Assembly: GCA_963663495.1 (NCBI GenBank)
Contig: OY760427.1
Location: forward strand, 4,464,001-4,528,000
Length of the DNA stretch: 64,000 nt
Origin: G963663495 sp963663495
GTDB taxonomy: Bacteria > Bacteroidota > Rhodothermia > Rhodothermales > Bin80
Direction: 5' to 3'
The position numbers and the translations under genes were made by a program. This document shows positions 7,362 through 17,272 of the stretch, piece after piece. Each line of letters opens with the position of its first letter. Position 1 is the first letter of the stretch. The notes beneath the pieces were generated by a model, which saw only the letters and a list, made by a program, of their open reading frames with translations, was not told the origin of the DNA and searched no databases.

Positions 7362-8842
7362 GGGAGTTATATGGCTGAGTGCCACGCGTTTTCGCAGGAG
7401 TTACTTTTTGTGCTTTGGTAGTGCAGACAGGATGGCTTTCGCCAGTTCTTCATAATCGGTTCCCGCTGTTCACGAACAAACTGCAATTATTTCAAATAAC
7501 TCCACACGTGGGTACGCATGCTATATAAGTGCCATATATTAGGGAGTTATATACCACAGTGCCATGCCCGAAACGGTTAGTGCATACCGCAATATCACAT
7601 ACAGGCTGTTGCCCGGAAGTCGGAGTAACGCCAAGCACCTTGCTGAATTAGCGGGTGCGTGTAGGTTTGTGTGGAATGCCATCCTCGCAGAGCAGAGCGA
7701 GGCGTACAAGAAAGCGAAAGAGGCTGGAGAGAAGCCGCCCTCAGTAAGCTTCTTCTCGCTGGGGAAGCGGTTCACGGAACTGCGCCGCACGGTCGAGTGG
7801 CTACCTGAATACTCCATTGGTGTCGTTAGATATACATTGTCGTTAGATACACATTGAAATATCAGGCGGATGCATGGAAGGCATTCTTCAAGGAGGGTAA
7901 GAGAAGACCGAGATTCCATTCCAGACGTGGTAGTACGCCTTCGTTCACGATCCCGGATAACGTAAGGGTTCGGGATGGCAAGCTGTATATCCCGAAAGTG
8001 GGATATATGGCGCTCCGCAGGCGGGGAGGCAATCCGTACCCTGATGGTATACCCGTCAAAGCCACGGTAAAGAAGAACGCCGGCAAAGGGTATGCTGTCA
8101 TCTGCTACAAGATGGAGGCACCTGTAATAGAGGATACCGGCGGTGCTGTAGGCATTGGCCGTAATTGCGGGCAGGTCGCTATGGTCTCCACAGAGGGCGA
8201 TACAAGCATTATCAGACAACCGGATACGAAGCGTCTTGATGCCACGTTGAAGCGGCATCAGCGAAGACTTGCGAGACAGAAGAAAGGCTCCAACCGTCGT
8301 AACAGGCGGAAGCATAGAATCGCCCGCATACAGAGCAAGCGTGCTAACGTCCTCAAGAATGCGAACCACCAGGTAAGTCGCAGTATTGCCCATTGCTCCT
8401 CAACGGTGATACTGGAGGACCTGAAGATCAAAGCGATGACACGTTCAGCTAAGGGGACGATGGAGAGCTTTGGCACAAACGTCAGACAGAAGTCTGGCCT
8501 CAACCGTGGAATACTGCGAACAGGTTGGGGCCAGCTGGATCAGATGCTGAGCCATAAGTGCCGCAAGGTGATAAAGGTTACCGCTGCCTATATCAGTCAG
8601 CGGTGTTCTGCGTGTGGGCACACAGAAGCGAGTCACCGTAAGACACGGAGCAAATTCACGTGTATGTCCTGTGGACATGCGGATCATGCAGACCTGAATG
8701 CGGCTGCAAACATACTGGCCTCCGGGATTGGGGCTTCTGCACGACGAGGGGCGTTCGGGTTACCGTTACCGACCCCTATGACCCGTGAAATTGATACTAG
8801 TGCCTCACTGTGTACAGTTGGTCACTCACGTATATAATTCCC
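7362..8842 (+). mobile_element. tnpB-only element, copy 1, with inverted ends and target duplication
   Basis: The ends are GGGAGTTATATGG (left) and, inverted, GGGAATTATATACG (right). Flanks carry CAAGGATG (7354-7361) and CAAAGATG (8843-8850), a 7/8 match. The second copy (59980-63363) has the same ends and an exact 8-bp duplication. No tnpA-type gene is present. The left 200 bp include, on the minus strand, the remnant reading frame YEELAKAILSALPKHKK (stop at 7401-7403). Ends and duplication suggest mobilisation in trans by a DDE-type transposase; this is inference. Confidence 0.8.
7564..8837 (+). pseudogene. tnpB: tnpB, inactivated copy
   Basis: Close relative of the intact TnpB at 62108-63358. 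Two lesions are visible. A 17-bp tandem duplication (TGTCGTTAGATATACAT then a near copy, about 7820-7853) shifts the frame, splitting it into 7564-7857 and 7854-8837. The first RuvC aspartate is also lost: GIDRNC in the intact copy is GIGRNC here. The zinc-ribbon cysteines (CSACGHTE, CMSCGHAD) and the last RuvC Asp (ADLNAAANIL) remain. A tnpB-derived guide RNA from the right end could still be made, but this is not shown by the sequence. Confidence 0.9.
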
Positions 8843-8886
8843 CAAAGATGGGCTTGGGAGGTTGAGCCCAATAAGCAAAGGTTACC

Positions 8887-11800
8887 CTACCACCTTACGT
8901 ACCCGCTGGCATTGACCCCATAACTCACCGGCCGGTACGGTGTCATGTACTCCATCGCGAGGCCGCTAAGCGTAAATCCTACTCCGCTGCGTCCCTGCAC
9001 TCTTGCTCCTATCCGGTAGTCCCTGCCTCTGTCTCGTAGTCCTACCCCCACAAGCGGCCTCAACACGCTGCGCCAACGAATACGCAAACCGTACCCCACC
9101 TCCAACTCCATACGACGATCATCCGAGGGATATAACTCCCACGGACGCTCCGTTTGCCACAACGTACCCACATGCGTACGACCCCAAGTCGGCCGCAACT
9201 GCACCGCCAATCCCTCCGAACCACCATAGCGTACCATGCCCGCATAGCCCCACTCCCCAACACCCTCCTCCGCACGCATCACCATCCGTCGAGACTTCAC
9301 CTCCGCCTGCAACACCCCCATACGCACACGCACCCCCCCGCCAGCCTCCATTCCCAACCCGGTCTCCCCATCCCCGCCGCTGTGAAGTAACGCTCCTTCG
9401 ACATACGGCTCCAATACCTGGTATAGTAGGACCGATCCTTCCAACCCCGCGCGTACTCGGCTCACCCCTATCCTTGGGTCCATCCCCAGCCAGAACCCGT
9501 CCGCCTCATACCCGAGTCGCATCCCTCTCCGGCGTACCACCGTCCCTGCCACTCCTGCTGCCATCAATCGCAATCCCCTATCCTCGCCTACTACCCCTTC
9601 GCCTGCTCCTCCCATTCCCCATACATGGTGCTCCTGTCCCCCGTAACGCACATACGGGTACCAGCCCGTCACCTCCATCAACGCACCTGTCGCCTCGCTG
9701 CGTGATACCATCATTCCCAACAACCAACGACTCCCCAACACGTAGTCCGCTCCCAAGGACGCCGTCACCACATCTGCTTCATTGATGCCCTGCAAGCGGC
9801 TGAACGCCCCCCTGCCCCATACACTTATACGCTCTCCGCTTGCCTGCATCCCACAGCCTGATAGCATATGCGACGCCCGTACCCGCTGCCCTGGATACGG
9901 CCTCGGCATGCACGACGCCAAGCCTCCCTGCATACGCTCCGATACCGCCTCCACAACATGCACCGCCACACTCCTTCCCAATCGGGCCACCATATCCACA
10001 TCCTCCTGTGAGCCCAGCACCACATCCTCGCGTACCACCATCTGTGCCACCTTTACCTCCAACCCAAAGACCTCCCCACTACCCTGCTCCGGCAGTAGCC
10101 GTACACGTACATCTTTTCTCGTCTCCCCAGGACCAAACTCCAGCACCCCCTCCATCCGTTCGTAGTCCTCTCCCGCCCAAGCCGTGCCGTTTACCGTGTG
10201 GTAACGGCCCGTCATCCGCTCTCCCACAGGCGCGAGCAATTTCACCACAAATACCACCTCGGTCTGCGACACCGCAATGGCTCTAACCTGCACTCCCGGC
10301 GCAGTCTCGTCATCCACGATTGTGCCCGTTGCGACCACCCGCCCAATCTGCGCGTTCTTCGGATTCGACAGCGTCACTTCTACCGTCTCGTTTCCCTCCC
10401 GCAAGTCGTCGTCAATCAGCGGTATCCTTACTTGCGCCTCTGTACTGCCCGTCTCAAACACCACCAGCCCCTGCGTCGCCTCGTAGTCCACATCCGATGT
10501 CGCCGTGCCTCCCGTTACGGCAAACTGTACCGACACAAACTTGCTGCTTGCAAAGTTTAGCCGTACAGGCATTACCAACTCGTCTGAACTCTCCGTACCC
10601 GTCTCGTCATATATGCTCACCTTCATCGGTTCATCGCTTATGGTGACATCTCCCTCCGCATCCAGCAGCTGTGCATGCTCTGGAGCGCTCAGCGTTACGG
10701 TGAAAGTCTCGTCACCCTCCAGCAATTCATCTCGCAGCACCGGCACCCATACATTCCTTACCGTCTCTCCCTGAGCAAACACCAGGGTGCCAGTGGTCTG
10801 GGTGTAGTCCTCTCCTGCGTTTGCCGTACCATCCTGCGTAGCATAGGCGACGCCTACACGCACGGCACTCGTCCCCTTCATTGACACCGCAAGCTGCGCA
10901 CGCCCTCCATCCTCCGATACCGTTACATCGTCAATTGATAAGCTCGGCAGCGGATCATTGTCCAGTATCGTCACGATGGTCTGCCCGCCTCTGTCAAGCC
11001 TCACTTGGAACGCCTCCCTTCCCTCATGCTCTGTGTCGTCATGCGTAGCGACTGCTATCACAGCGCCCATATCTCCAGGCGCAATCGTCACTCGCCCAGC
11101 GCTCGCTGCTGCGTAATCCTTCCCGCCTGTTGCCGTGAGATCACGCGTGCTGTACGTCACCGTGACAGGCTTGCCGGTCACACTACTCAGACGCACTTGC
11201 ACCTTTACTTTGAGTCCTTCCCTCACATACACCACTGGCGTTATGCTGGGATCGGGCGCATCATCATCGTCCACGATGGTCGCACGCCCGGTGCTGATTC
11301 CAAGCTCCGCACCTTGTACTGCACTTAGCTCCAGCGTAAATGCCTCCTCATACTCGTCTAACACGTCATCAATAATCGGTATCGATACCAGCTTTTCAAG
11401 CTCGCCCGCAGCGAATGTCACCGTCCCGCTGGTATGCTGGTAATCAGCTCCAGCTGTCGCTGTACCATCCTGCGTCGTGTAACGGGCTGTGATAACGTCA
11501 TCGCTCACCGTGCTCAGACCCACTCGGACGACTGCACTCCCCCCGTCCTCCTGCACGGTCACATCCGATAGCACGCGCACGCGGGGTGGGCTGTCGTCGT
11601 CAATAACGGTCACCGCTACACTTGCGGACTCTCCAATGTAACCCCCACCGCTCGCTGAAAGATGTACCGTCCCTTCCTCGTCTGCACTGTCCGAATCATC
11701 CTCTGGATCCATTGTCACCGTCTGCGACATGCTCCAGTCTGCAGGCGTAAAGGTCAGACTTGATGCTCCTACGGATATCTTTGCGCTTAATGCAGACGAC

Positions 11801-14800
11801 GCAGTGACCGACACGGTCACTGCGTCTGTAGGAATCGTCGCAAGCGACACGGCAAACGTCTTGCCTGCCGACCCCTCGTTCAGCGACAATGACTCGGGGC
11901 TAACTTCCAATGCCACCTCGTCACCATCCTCTACATGCACTGCAAGGGTCGCCGTCTCACCGTTGTAATCCCCTCCCGATGCGCTGTGCGTCAGCGTCGC
12001 CATCTCGTCATCCGTGTCGTCGTCCTCTACCGCATGTACGGTTACCGTCTGTGCGATACGCCAGTTGACAGACGAGAACCTCAGCGAAGTTATACCCATT
12101 GTGACATCGCTATGGTCACTCCTTAATGTCACAGTTACCGCATCAGTAGGTGCTGTCTCCAGTGCTACTGCATACGTATCCGAATTCCCCTCCGCCATCA
12201 CGATGGCTGTCGGCACGATGCTCAGCCCACGCGGGTCATCATCAATTACCGTGATTTCCACGCTACCCGTCTGGTTATTGTAGCCCCCTCCTGAGGCCGT
12301 GTGTACAAGTGTTGCCGTATCACTTGCAGCGTCGTCATCCTGACCCGCCGTCACTGTAACCGTCTGGTTTGTATCCCAGGTGGTAGCTGTAAAGGTCAGG
12401 GTAACCGCATCCAGAGCAAGGTCCGTCCTTGCTTGCCCTGTGATCCTAACCGTTACCGGGGCCGATGGCTTTATCGCCAGCGTCAACGTGTATGTCCTGG
12501 CACTCCCTTCTGGAATCGTCAAACTTTCCGGGGTAAACACCAGACCCGGTGTGCCGGTGTCCGAAACATGCACCGACAACTCCCCCGTCTGGCCATCATA
12601 GCCACCGCCACTCGCAGACAACTTAACCGTCCCCGCCTCGTCTTGAGAATCGCTGTCGTCACGCGGCGTCACCGTGATAGCCTGTTCCTGATCCCAGTCG
12701 GTATCCGTGAACGTTAAGCTTGTCGGGGACGACAACACCTTGCCCGTCAGCCCAGTCGGAATACTCACCATCACCGTCACATCTTGTCTCACAGGAGCCG
12801 AACCCAGCTTCACCGTGAAGTCCTCACCACCGTCCCCTTCCTTCAAGTCCAGCCTCAAAGGATCCACCACCAGCTGCACCTCGTCGTTGTCCTCCACCGT
12901 CACCGGCAGGTATTTCGTCACATCCGAATAATCTGCCCCCGAAGCCGTGTGTACCAGTGTAGCATTGCTATCGTCCATATCGGGATCCTCCTCTCCGGCC
13001 ACCGTCACCATCTGGACATCGTCCCATGTTGCCATCGTAAAGGTCAGGATCTTCGTGTCCAGCGCCAGATCCATCCCTTCGTGACCAGTGATCGCTACCG
13101 TCACATCATCCGACGGCTTCGTTGCCAGCTTCACCGTGTACGTTTCATTCTGTCCTTCCGGAATCGTCAGGCCTGCTTTGCTCAGTACTAGGCCCGGATC
13201 GTCATCGTCTTCCACAGCAACTAATACTCTACCCGTCTGGCCATCATAGCCACCGCCACTCGCAGACAAATTAACTGTCCCCGCCTCGTCTTGAGCATCG
13301 CTGTCGTCGAGCGGCGTCACCGTGATAGCCTGTTCCTGATCCCAGTCGGTATCCGTGAACGTAAGGCTTGTCGGGGCCAACAACGCCTTGCCCGTCAGTC
13401 CAGTCGGAATAATGACTGCAACCGTTGCATTTTGACCCACGGGCGGCGACCTTAGCTTAACTGTGAAGCTTTTTTCTTCACCGGCCTCCTTTAACTCCAG
13501 CAACGTAGGATTCACGGAGAGCCCCGCGGTGTCGTCATCATTCACGTCCACCGACAATGAAGCTGTAGGCCCTTTGAAACGGCCAACCTTTGATGACAAC
13601 TGCAGAGTCCCTGCCTCATCATGTTGGTCCGAGTCGTCCACTGCCGTAACCGTGACTGTACGAACGTCCTGGCTTGATAATAGCTGGAGGGACGGATGGC
13701 TTAGTGTAATCTTACCTACAAGCGGATCTGGAACGATCAACGAAACCATCACTGGAGCGGGCGGCGTTGCGTTAAGTGACACCTTGAACGACTTACCCGC
13801 CTGTGCTTCTTCCAGCAACAGCTGTTTCGGATCCACTACCAAAGAGACCTTATCATCATCCTTGATATCAACGTGTAGAACGGCCCTTACGCCATCGTAG
13901 CCACCCCCGCTCGCGTAATATGTGGTCTGGATCCATCCATCCTGTATGTCTCTGTCATCATTCGCCTGAACAATGATAGACTTCGGCGTATTCCAATCCT
14001 GAACAGTAAACAACATCGTTTCCGGAATGAAATTTGCACTTGCCGAAGTGACAACTGGGATATTCAATCTTACCACCGTTACGTCGCCACTCGGCTTAGT
14101 CGCTAACTTCAATTTGGTGGTCACACTTGGGCCGCCCTCTAACACCGTGATTCTTGCTGGGGACAGGTCCAGTGCGGGCCGAATATCGTCGTCAACTATC
14201 GTGCCAGTGGCCGATATCCAGCGCGGATCAGCATCACCAGTCTGAAGGATAAGGCTAAATGTTTCTGGCCCCTCAGTAATATTATCATCAAGCAGCGGCA
14301 CGCGCACCGTTGCTTCCCCGTCCGTATCGAAAAAGAGCGACCCAGAATGATGTACATAGTCAAGGCCTGACGTAGCTGAAGTGGGTGACAACAATGAAAC
14401 CGTATGATACTTAACGCTTATCGTTGTGCTCCTGTGCTCTCTGACCTTGACCACGAAGTCTATACTTGGATCAGTCTCAAGCGCAGTTGTATCTGCAATT
14501 GATATCCTAGGTGGACATACTTCCTGGAAGATTTTTCCTTTCGCCTTGGACCAGGCAGGGGAGCTTGTGACATTAACCGGGTTTTCCAGCACTATCTCGA
14601 ATATCTCATCAGCCTCAAAATGCGCATCGTTATACAACTTAATGCTAATTCGCTTCTCAACCTCATACGGTTGAAAAGTTAGCGCGGAGTCAACAGCTTC
14701 ATAATCTCGTCCAGCGGTTGCCGAAAACCCACCGGCTGCCAAGTCTCTGGTGCGAAAATCAACTGTCACCACATCTGATGTCGAACTGGACAGCCGGACC

Positions 14801-15969
14801 GCCACTGATAGGTTCCCATCGCATTCGTTTCCAGTGTATTCAGGGCTCGGCAAGTAGATATACGGCTGATCGTTATCAATGACAATTGTAGTGAGGCCAA
14901 TCTGTAGGCCATCAGGATCAGTGACATTTTCAAGCCGCATGAAAATAGTTTCGTAGGGCTCGCGAACATTATCATCGTATACTACCATACTGAATTCCTT
15001 CTGTGCACTTTTATGCCCGGCGGGCAAAACGAACGTGAATGTCGGGATCGTCTGGTAGTCCGTCCCTTCCGGTTCGGGGACGCCATTTACAATATTGCCT
15101 GGCGTGGCTGAGCCGCCTGTGGTCGTGACGCGATAGGTCCGGTCGTAATCCTCTGCACGGCTGCGGGCCACTACCTGCGGTAAATCCGGCGCTCCACCCT
15201 CCATGCAATACAGTGTCCGCTTATCACGGACAGGAACCCAGCACTCGTCGTTGACCCAGCGCTCGGCAAATGCATCAACGCCACCTGACGCGGTGTGCTC
15301 TGCCTGGGGATCATCGGACTCAGTAGTTGGCCCTGCCTGCTCGTCAATCACCGATGACTCCTGCTCCCTGGCGTCTCTAAGCCACTCCGCACTAACAGCG
15401 GTCGCATCCCGCGACGCAATGAGGAAGGTTGAATCAACATGATCCGATTCCTCATTCACGGGCCTTAACCCTCGTAACAAGGCGCGAGGCAGCCGTGCAT
15501 TCAACGTCGTACGAGCGACCCCAATCCGACTGCCAGATCTGCTCAGGCTAGTTGAAAATGGTGGATCCATAACTAGCTCGTGCAACGGCCGCGGAACACG
15601 CAATACTTCTGTTCCGCCACTATCTGCGTCCAATGTGTCCCGTTCAATGGAAAGATTAGATCCTGACAGCCAATTGGCGGGACGTTTACAGTCGTTGCCA
15701 TCTTCGGCCCGATCCGTCATTTTAACGTCGCCGCACGGTGCGTTCGTTAAATCCTGAACACTGAAAGATCCTAGACTAGGAAGAGCACCTACAGTCCAAG
15801 CCTCCCATCCTTTCTCTGAAGTGCCTGGCCACACGAGTGCCTCCACATCATGCCCGGCGTAATCTAGCGTTCGACCCCGAAAATCAGCCAAGGCTACCCC
15901 GAGCGGTACGGCGCTGGGCACTACCGCCAGATAAGAACCCATCAAAAGAACAACAACTTGCATTCGCAC
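8887..15969 (-). CDS. Giant Calx-beta repeat surface protein with C-terminal autotransporter-like barrel
   Basis: 2360 aa. Residues 1-28 are a signal peptide (VVVLLMGSYLAVVPSAVPLG). After about 200 unassigned residues come three Calx-beta domains, then eight related repeats of about 105 aa (pattern GLxxxPxxLxLxEG, SLTFTDTDWDQEQAITVTP, DDSDxxDEAGT, LSASGGGYDGQTG, VxDDD), then about five more Calx-beta domains (QDGTATAGADYQHTSGTV, DDxxDEYEEAFTL). The last 320 aa form an outer-membrane barrel (WGRGAFSRLQG, alternating aromatic strands, terminal YVRW). Calx-beta domains bind Ca2+; DDD/DND linkers between modules fit this. Probably exported and anchored by its own barrel, as an adhesin or host-interaction factor (inference). 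The upstream 140 bp are truncated by the IS256-type element at 16110, which may alter expression. Confidence 0.9.
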   Translation of the reverse strand: MRMQVVVLLMGSYLAVVPSAVPLGVALADFRGRTLDYAGHDVEALVWPGTSEKGWEAWTVGALPSLGSFSVQDLTNAPCGDVKMTDRAEDGNDCKRPANWLSGSNLSIERDTLDADSGGTEVLRVPRPLHELVMDPPFSTSLSRSGSRIGVARTTLNARLPRALLRGLRPVNEESDHVDSTFLIASRDATAVSAEWLRDAREQESSVIDEQAGPTTESDDPQAEHTASGGVDAFAERWVNDECWVPVRDKRTLYCMEGGAPDLPQVVARSRAEDYDRTYRVTTTGGSATPGNIVNGVPEPEGTDYQTIPTFTFVLPAGHKSAQKEFSMVVYDDNVREPYETIFMRLENVTDPDGLQIGLTTIVIDNDQPYIYLPSPEYTGNECDGNLSVAVRLSSSTSDVVTVDFRTRDLAAGGFSATAGRDYEAVDSALTFQPYEVEKRISIKLYNDAHFEADEIFEIVLENPVNVTSSPAWSKAKGKIFQEVCPPRISIADTTALETDPSIDFVVKVREHRSTTISVKYHTVSLLSPTSATSGLDYVHHSGSLFFDTDGEATVRVPLLDDNITEGPETFSLILQTGDADPRWISATGTIVDDDIRPALDLSPARITVLEGGPSVTTKLKLATKPSGDVTVVRLNIPVVTSASANFIPETMLFTVQDWNTPKSIIVQANDDRDIQDGWIQTTYYASGGGYDGVRAVLHVDIKDDDKVSLVVDPKQLLLEEAQAGKSFKVSLNATPPAPVMVSLIVPDPLVGKITLSHPSLQLLSSQDVRTVTVTAVDDSDQHDEAGTLQLSSKVGRFKGPTASLSVDVNDDDTAGLSVNPTLLELKEAGEEKSFTVKLRSPPVGQNATVAVIIPTGLTGKALLAPTSLTFTDTDWDQEQAITVTPLDDSDAQDEAGTVNLSASGGGYDGQTGRVLVAVEDDDDPGLVLSKAGLTIPEGQNETYTVKLATKPSDDVTVAITGHEGMDLALDTKILTFTMATWDDVQMVTVAGEEDPDMDDSNATLVHTASGADYSDVTKYLPVTVEDNDEVQLVVDPLRLDLKEGDGGEDFTVKLGSAPVRQDVTVMVSIPTGLTGKVLSSPTSLTFTDTDWDQEQAITVTPRDDSDSQDEAGTVKLSASGGGYDGQTGELSVHVSDTGTPGLVFTPESLTIPEGSARTYTLTLAIKPSAPVTVRITGQARTDLALDAVTLTFTATTWDTNQTVTVTAGQDDDAASDTATLVHTASGGGYNNQTGSVEITVIDDDPRGLSIVPTAIVMAEGNSDTYAVALETAPTDAVTVTLRSDHSDVTMGITSLRFSSVNWRIAQTVTVHAVEDDDTDDEMATLTHSASGGDYNGETATLAVHVEDGDEVALEVSPESLSLNEGSAGKTFAVSLATIPTDAVTVSVTASSALSAKISVGASSLTFTPADWSMSQTVTMDPEDDSDSADEEGTVHLSASGGGYIGESASVAVTVIDDDSPPRVRVLSDVTVQEDGGSAVVRVGLSTVSDDVITARYTTQDGTATAGADYQHTSGTVTFAAGELEKLVSIPIIDDVLDEYEEAFTLELSAVQGAELGISTGRATIVDDDDAPDPSITPVVYVREGLKVKVQVRLSSVTGKPVTVTYSTRDLTATGGKDYAAASAGRVTIAPGDMGAVIAVATHDDTEHEGREAFQVRLDRGGQTIVTILDNDPLPSLSIDDVTVSEDGGRAQLAVSMKGTSAVRVGVAYATQDGTANAGEDYTQTTGTLVFAQGETVRNVWVPVLRDELLEGDETFTVTLSAPEHAQLLDAEGDVTISDEPMKVSIYDETGTESSDELVMPVRLNFASSKFVSVQFAVTGGTATSDVDYEATQGLVVFETGSTEAQVRIPLIDDDLREGNETVEVTLSNPKNAQIGRVVATGTIVDDETAPGVQVRAIAVSQTEVVFVVKLLAPVGERMTGRYHTVNGTAWAGEDYERMEGVLEFGPGETRKDVRVRLLPEQGSGEVFGLEVKVAQMVVREDVVLGSQEDVDMVARLGRSVAVHVVEAVSERMQGGLASCMPRPYPGQRVRASHMLSGCGMQASGERISVWGRGAFSRLQGINEADVVTASLGADYVLGSRWLLGMMVSRSEATGALMEVTGWYPYVRYGGQEHHVWGMGGAGEGVVGEDRGLRLMAAGVAGTVVRRRGMRLGYEADGFWLGMDPRIGVSRVRAGLEGSVLLYQVLEPYVEGALLHSGGDGETGLGMEAGGGVRVRMGVLQAEVKSRRMVMRAEEGVGEWGYAGMVRYGGSEGLAVQLRPTWGRTHVGTLWQTERPWELYPSDDRRMELEVGYGLRIRWRSVLRPLVGVGLRDRGRDYRIGARVQGRSGVGFTLSGLAMEYMTPYRPVSYGVNASGYVRW

Positions 15970-16109
15970 TGCACCAACCCGTCTATAACTCTCCCCGACT
16001 TATGCCTGCACACATTGCCTGCTTGTTGCCTGCTTGCACACTCGTTGTAGGGCTAAGATAGTTGATTCATATCTAATTCACAAACGCCGTGCTGATAGTT
16101 GGGAACCTT
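15970..16109. other. Upstream region of the giant surface protein, cut by an IS
   Basis: 140 bp between the giant gene start and the left end of the IS256-type element. No confident promoter is visible. Positions 16101-16109 (GGGAACCTT) are the left target duplication. Confidence 0.6.
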
Positions 16110-16207
16110 GGCGGCGTGCCATTCCTTGTTGGCTGAAAAAGTGATTATTGGTTCGGTGTTGGCTTGGGTTTCCTAAGCCTTTTCACCATACGGATCCATG
16201 ATCACTT

Positions 16208-17269
16208 ATGAGTTTATCAGATGATTTATCGCAGCTCATTCAGGGGCTGCGTCATGCCGGCGCGTCCGGTCGGCAGCTGCAATTTGACTTGTTGCGGCAC
16301 CTCACCCAGTGTGTACAGCAGTTAACGTCTAGTCTGGAAGAGGATGTTATGCTTCCGTCGGATAATGCGGCTCCAGACGGCACTGGGGAGCAGTTGGCAG
16401 AAGCACCTTCCGAGGAGGAAAACATCGTCCGTGCTCTGGAGTCTCTGGAGTCTCCGGGAGGCTTGGCATTGGGGTACGATGATGATGCTGCGGCGTGCGA
16501 GCAGGCGCGGCAGGTGTTTGATACGCGCCCGTTGTGTGAAGAAGAGCACGTAATCCTTTGGCTTGATGCCATGGAAGTGTGGGGGCGACCCATAGTCGTG
16601 TGCATGGCCGCTACCATTGAGGGTTATCGGCGCATTCTGGGCTTTGTGGAGGCTCCGTTGCACGATGCGGAGCGCGTGCAACACTTGTTACAAGGCTTGT
16701 TGGAGCGCGGTTTGTGCGCAGATCGGGGGCTCTTCTGCATCACTCCTGATGTGACATCGCTGACCGGCGTACTGCAAGAGTGCTTGGGTACCGGTATGCA
16801 GCAGCAACACTGCCAGATGCACAAGCGCACGCGTGTAGTGAGTTATCTGTCCGAGCAGGACGGGCGGCGCATTCGGGGGGCGATCACGCGTGCTTTCGCC
16901 GTGCCGGATCCGAAGGTGGCGCATGCAGCGTTGATGCAGATCCATACGGACCTTTTGGTGTGTAACCGGTCTGCGGCCCGGTGGCTCTTGCGGGGTCTGG
17001 ATAGGACGCTGACACTGCACCGGACAGGATTGTACGAACAGTTGAGTCCGAGCCTTCGAAGTACTCGTTGTGTGGCCCATGTCTCCAAGAAGCTGGTGCG
17101 GCGACTACGCGATGTTCGCTTATGGATGCCGCCAGACAAGCGCCGTGCTTGTCTGGCGTTGTTGCTTCTTGAGATAGAGTCACACATGCGAAGATTGCCC
17201 CGCGCTGCGTATCTTCCAGCGATGCGATCAGCATTGTTTCCTTCCATCAATCAGACAAACGATAACTGA
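16208..17269 (+). CDS. Catalytically incomplete IS256-transposase paralogue (accessory protein)
   Basis: 353 aa. The last 230 residues align with the transposase encoded next to it: LWLDAMEVWGRPIVVCMA matches LLLDGKYFQGVQVLICVG, GLLERGLCADRGLFCITP matches DLIDRGLRYDKGLLVILD, HCQMHKRTRVVSYL matches RCTWHKRENVVSYI, DRTLTLHRTGLYEQL matches EETLTLHRLGVAEEL. The first catalytic Asp is kept (D120). The second is replaced (ITPDVTSL against ILDGSKGL) and the Glu of NNIMENLNS is lost (RSTRCVAHVSK). The N-terminal 110 aa lack the transposase DNA-binding region. The stop is three bases before the transposase ATG, so the two are probably co-translated. A homologue with the same losses is at 42998-44065. 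Role unknown: regulator, dimer partner or target selector. Confidence 0.85.
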   Translation: MSLSDDLSQLIQGLRHAGASGRQLQFDLLRHLTQCVQQLTSSLEEDVMLPSDNAAPDGTGEQLAEAPSEEENIVRALESLESPGGLALGYDDDAAACEQARQVFDTRPLCEEEHVILWLDAMEVWGRPIVVCMAATIEGYRRILGFVEAPLHDAERVQHLLQGLLERGLCADRGLFCITPDVTSLTGVLQECLGTGMQQQHCQMHKRTRVVSYLSEQDGRRIRGAITRAFAVPDPKVAHAALMQIHTDLLVCNRSAARWLLRGLDRTLTLHRTGLYEQLSPSLRSTRCVAHVSKKLVRRLRDVRLWMPPDKRRACLALLLLEIESHMRRLPRAAYLPAMRSALFPSINQTNDN

Positions 17270-17272
17270 CCT

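Noticed and set aside
9003..9785. 260-aa plus-strand frame rich in Pro, Ser, Thr and His
   Set aside because: Antisense shadow of the barrel-coding part of the giant gene; composition reflects the complementary GC-rich codons.
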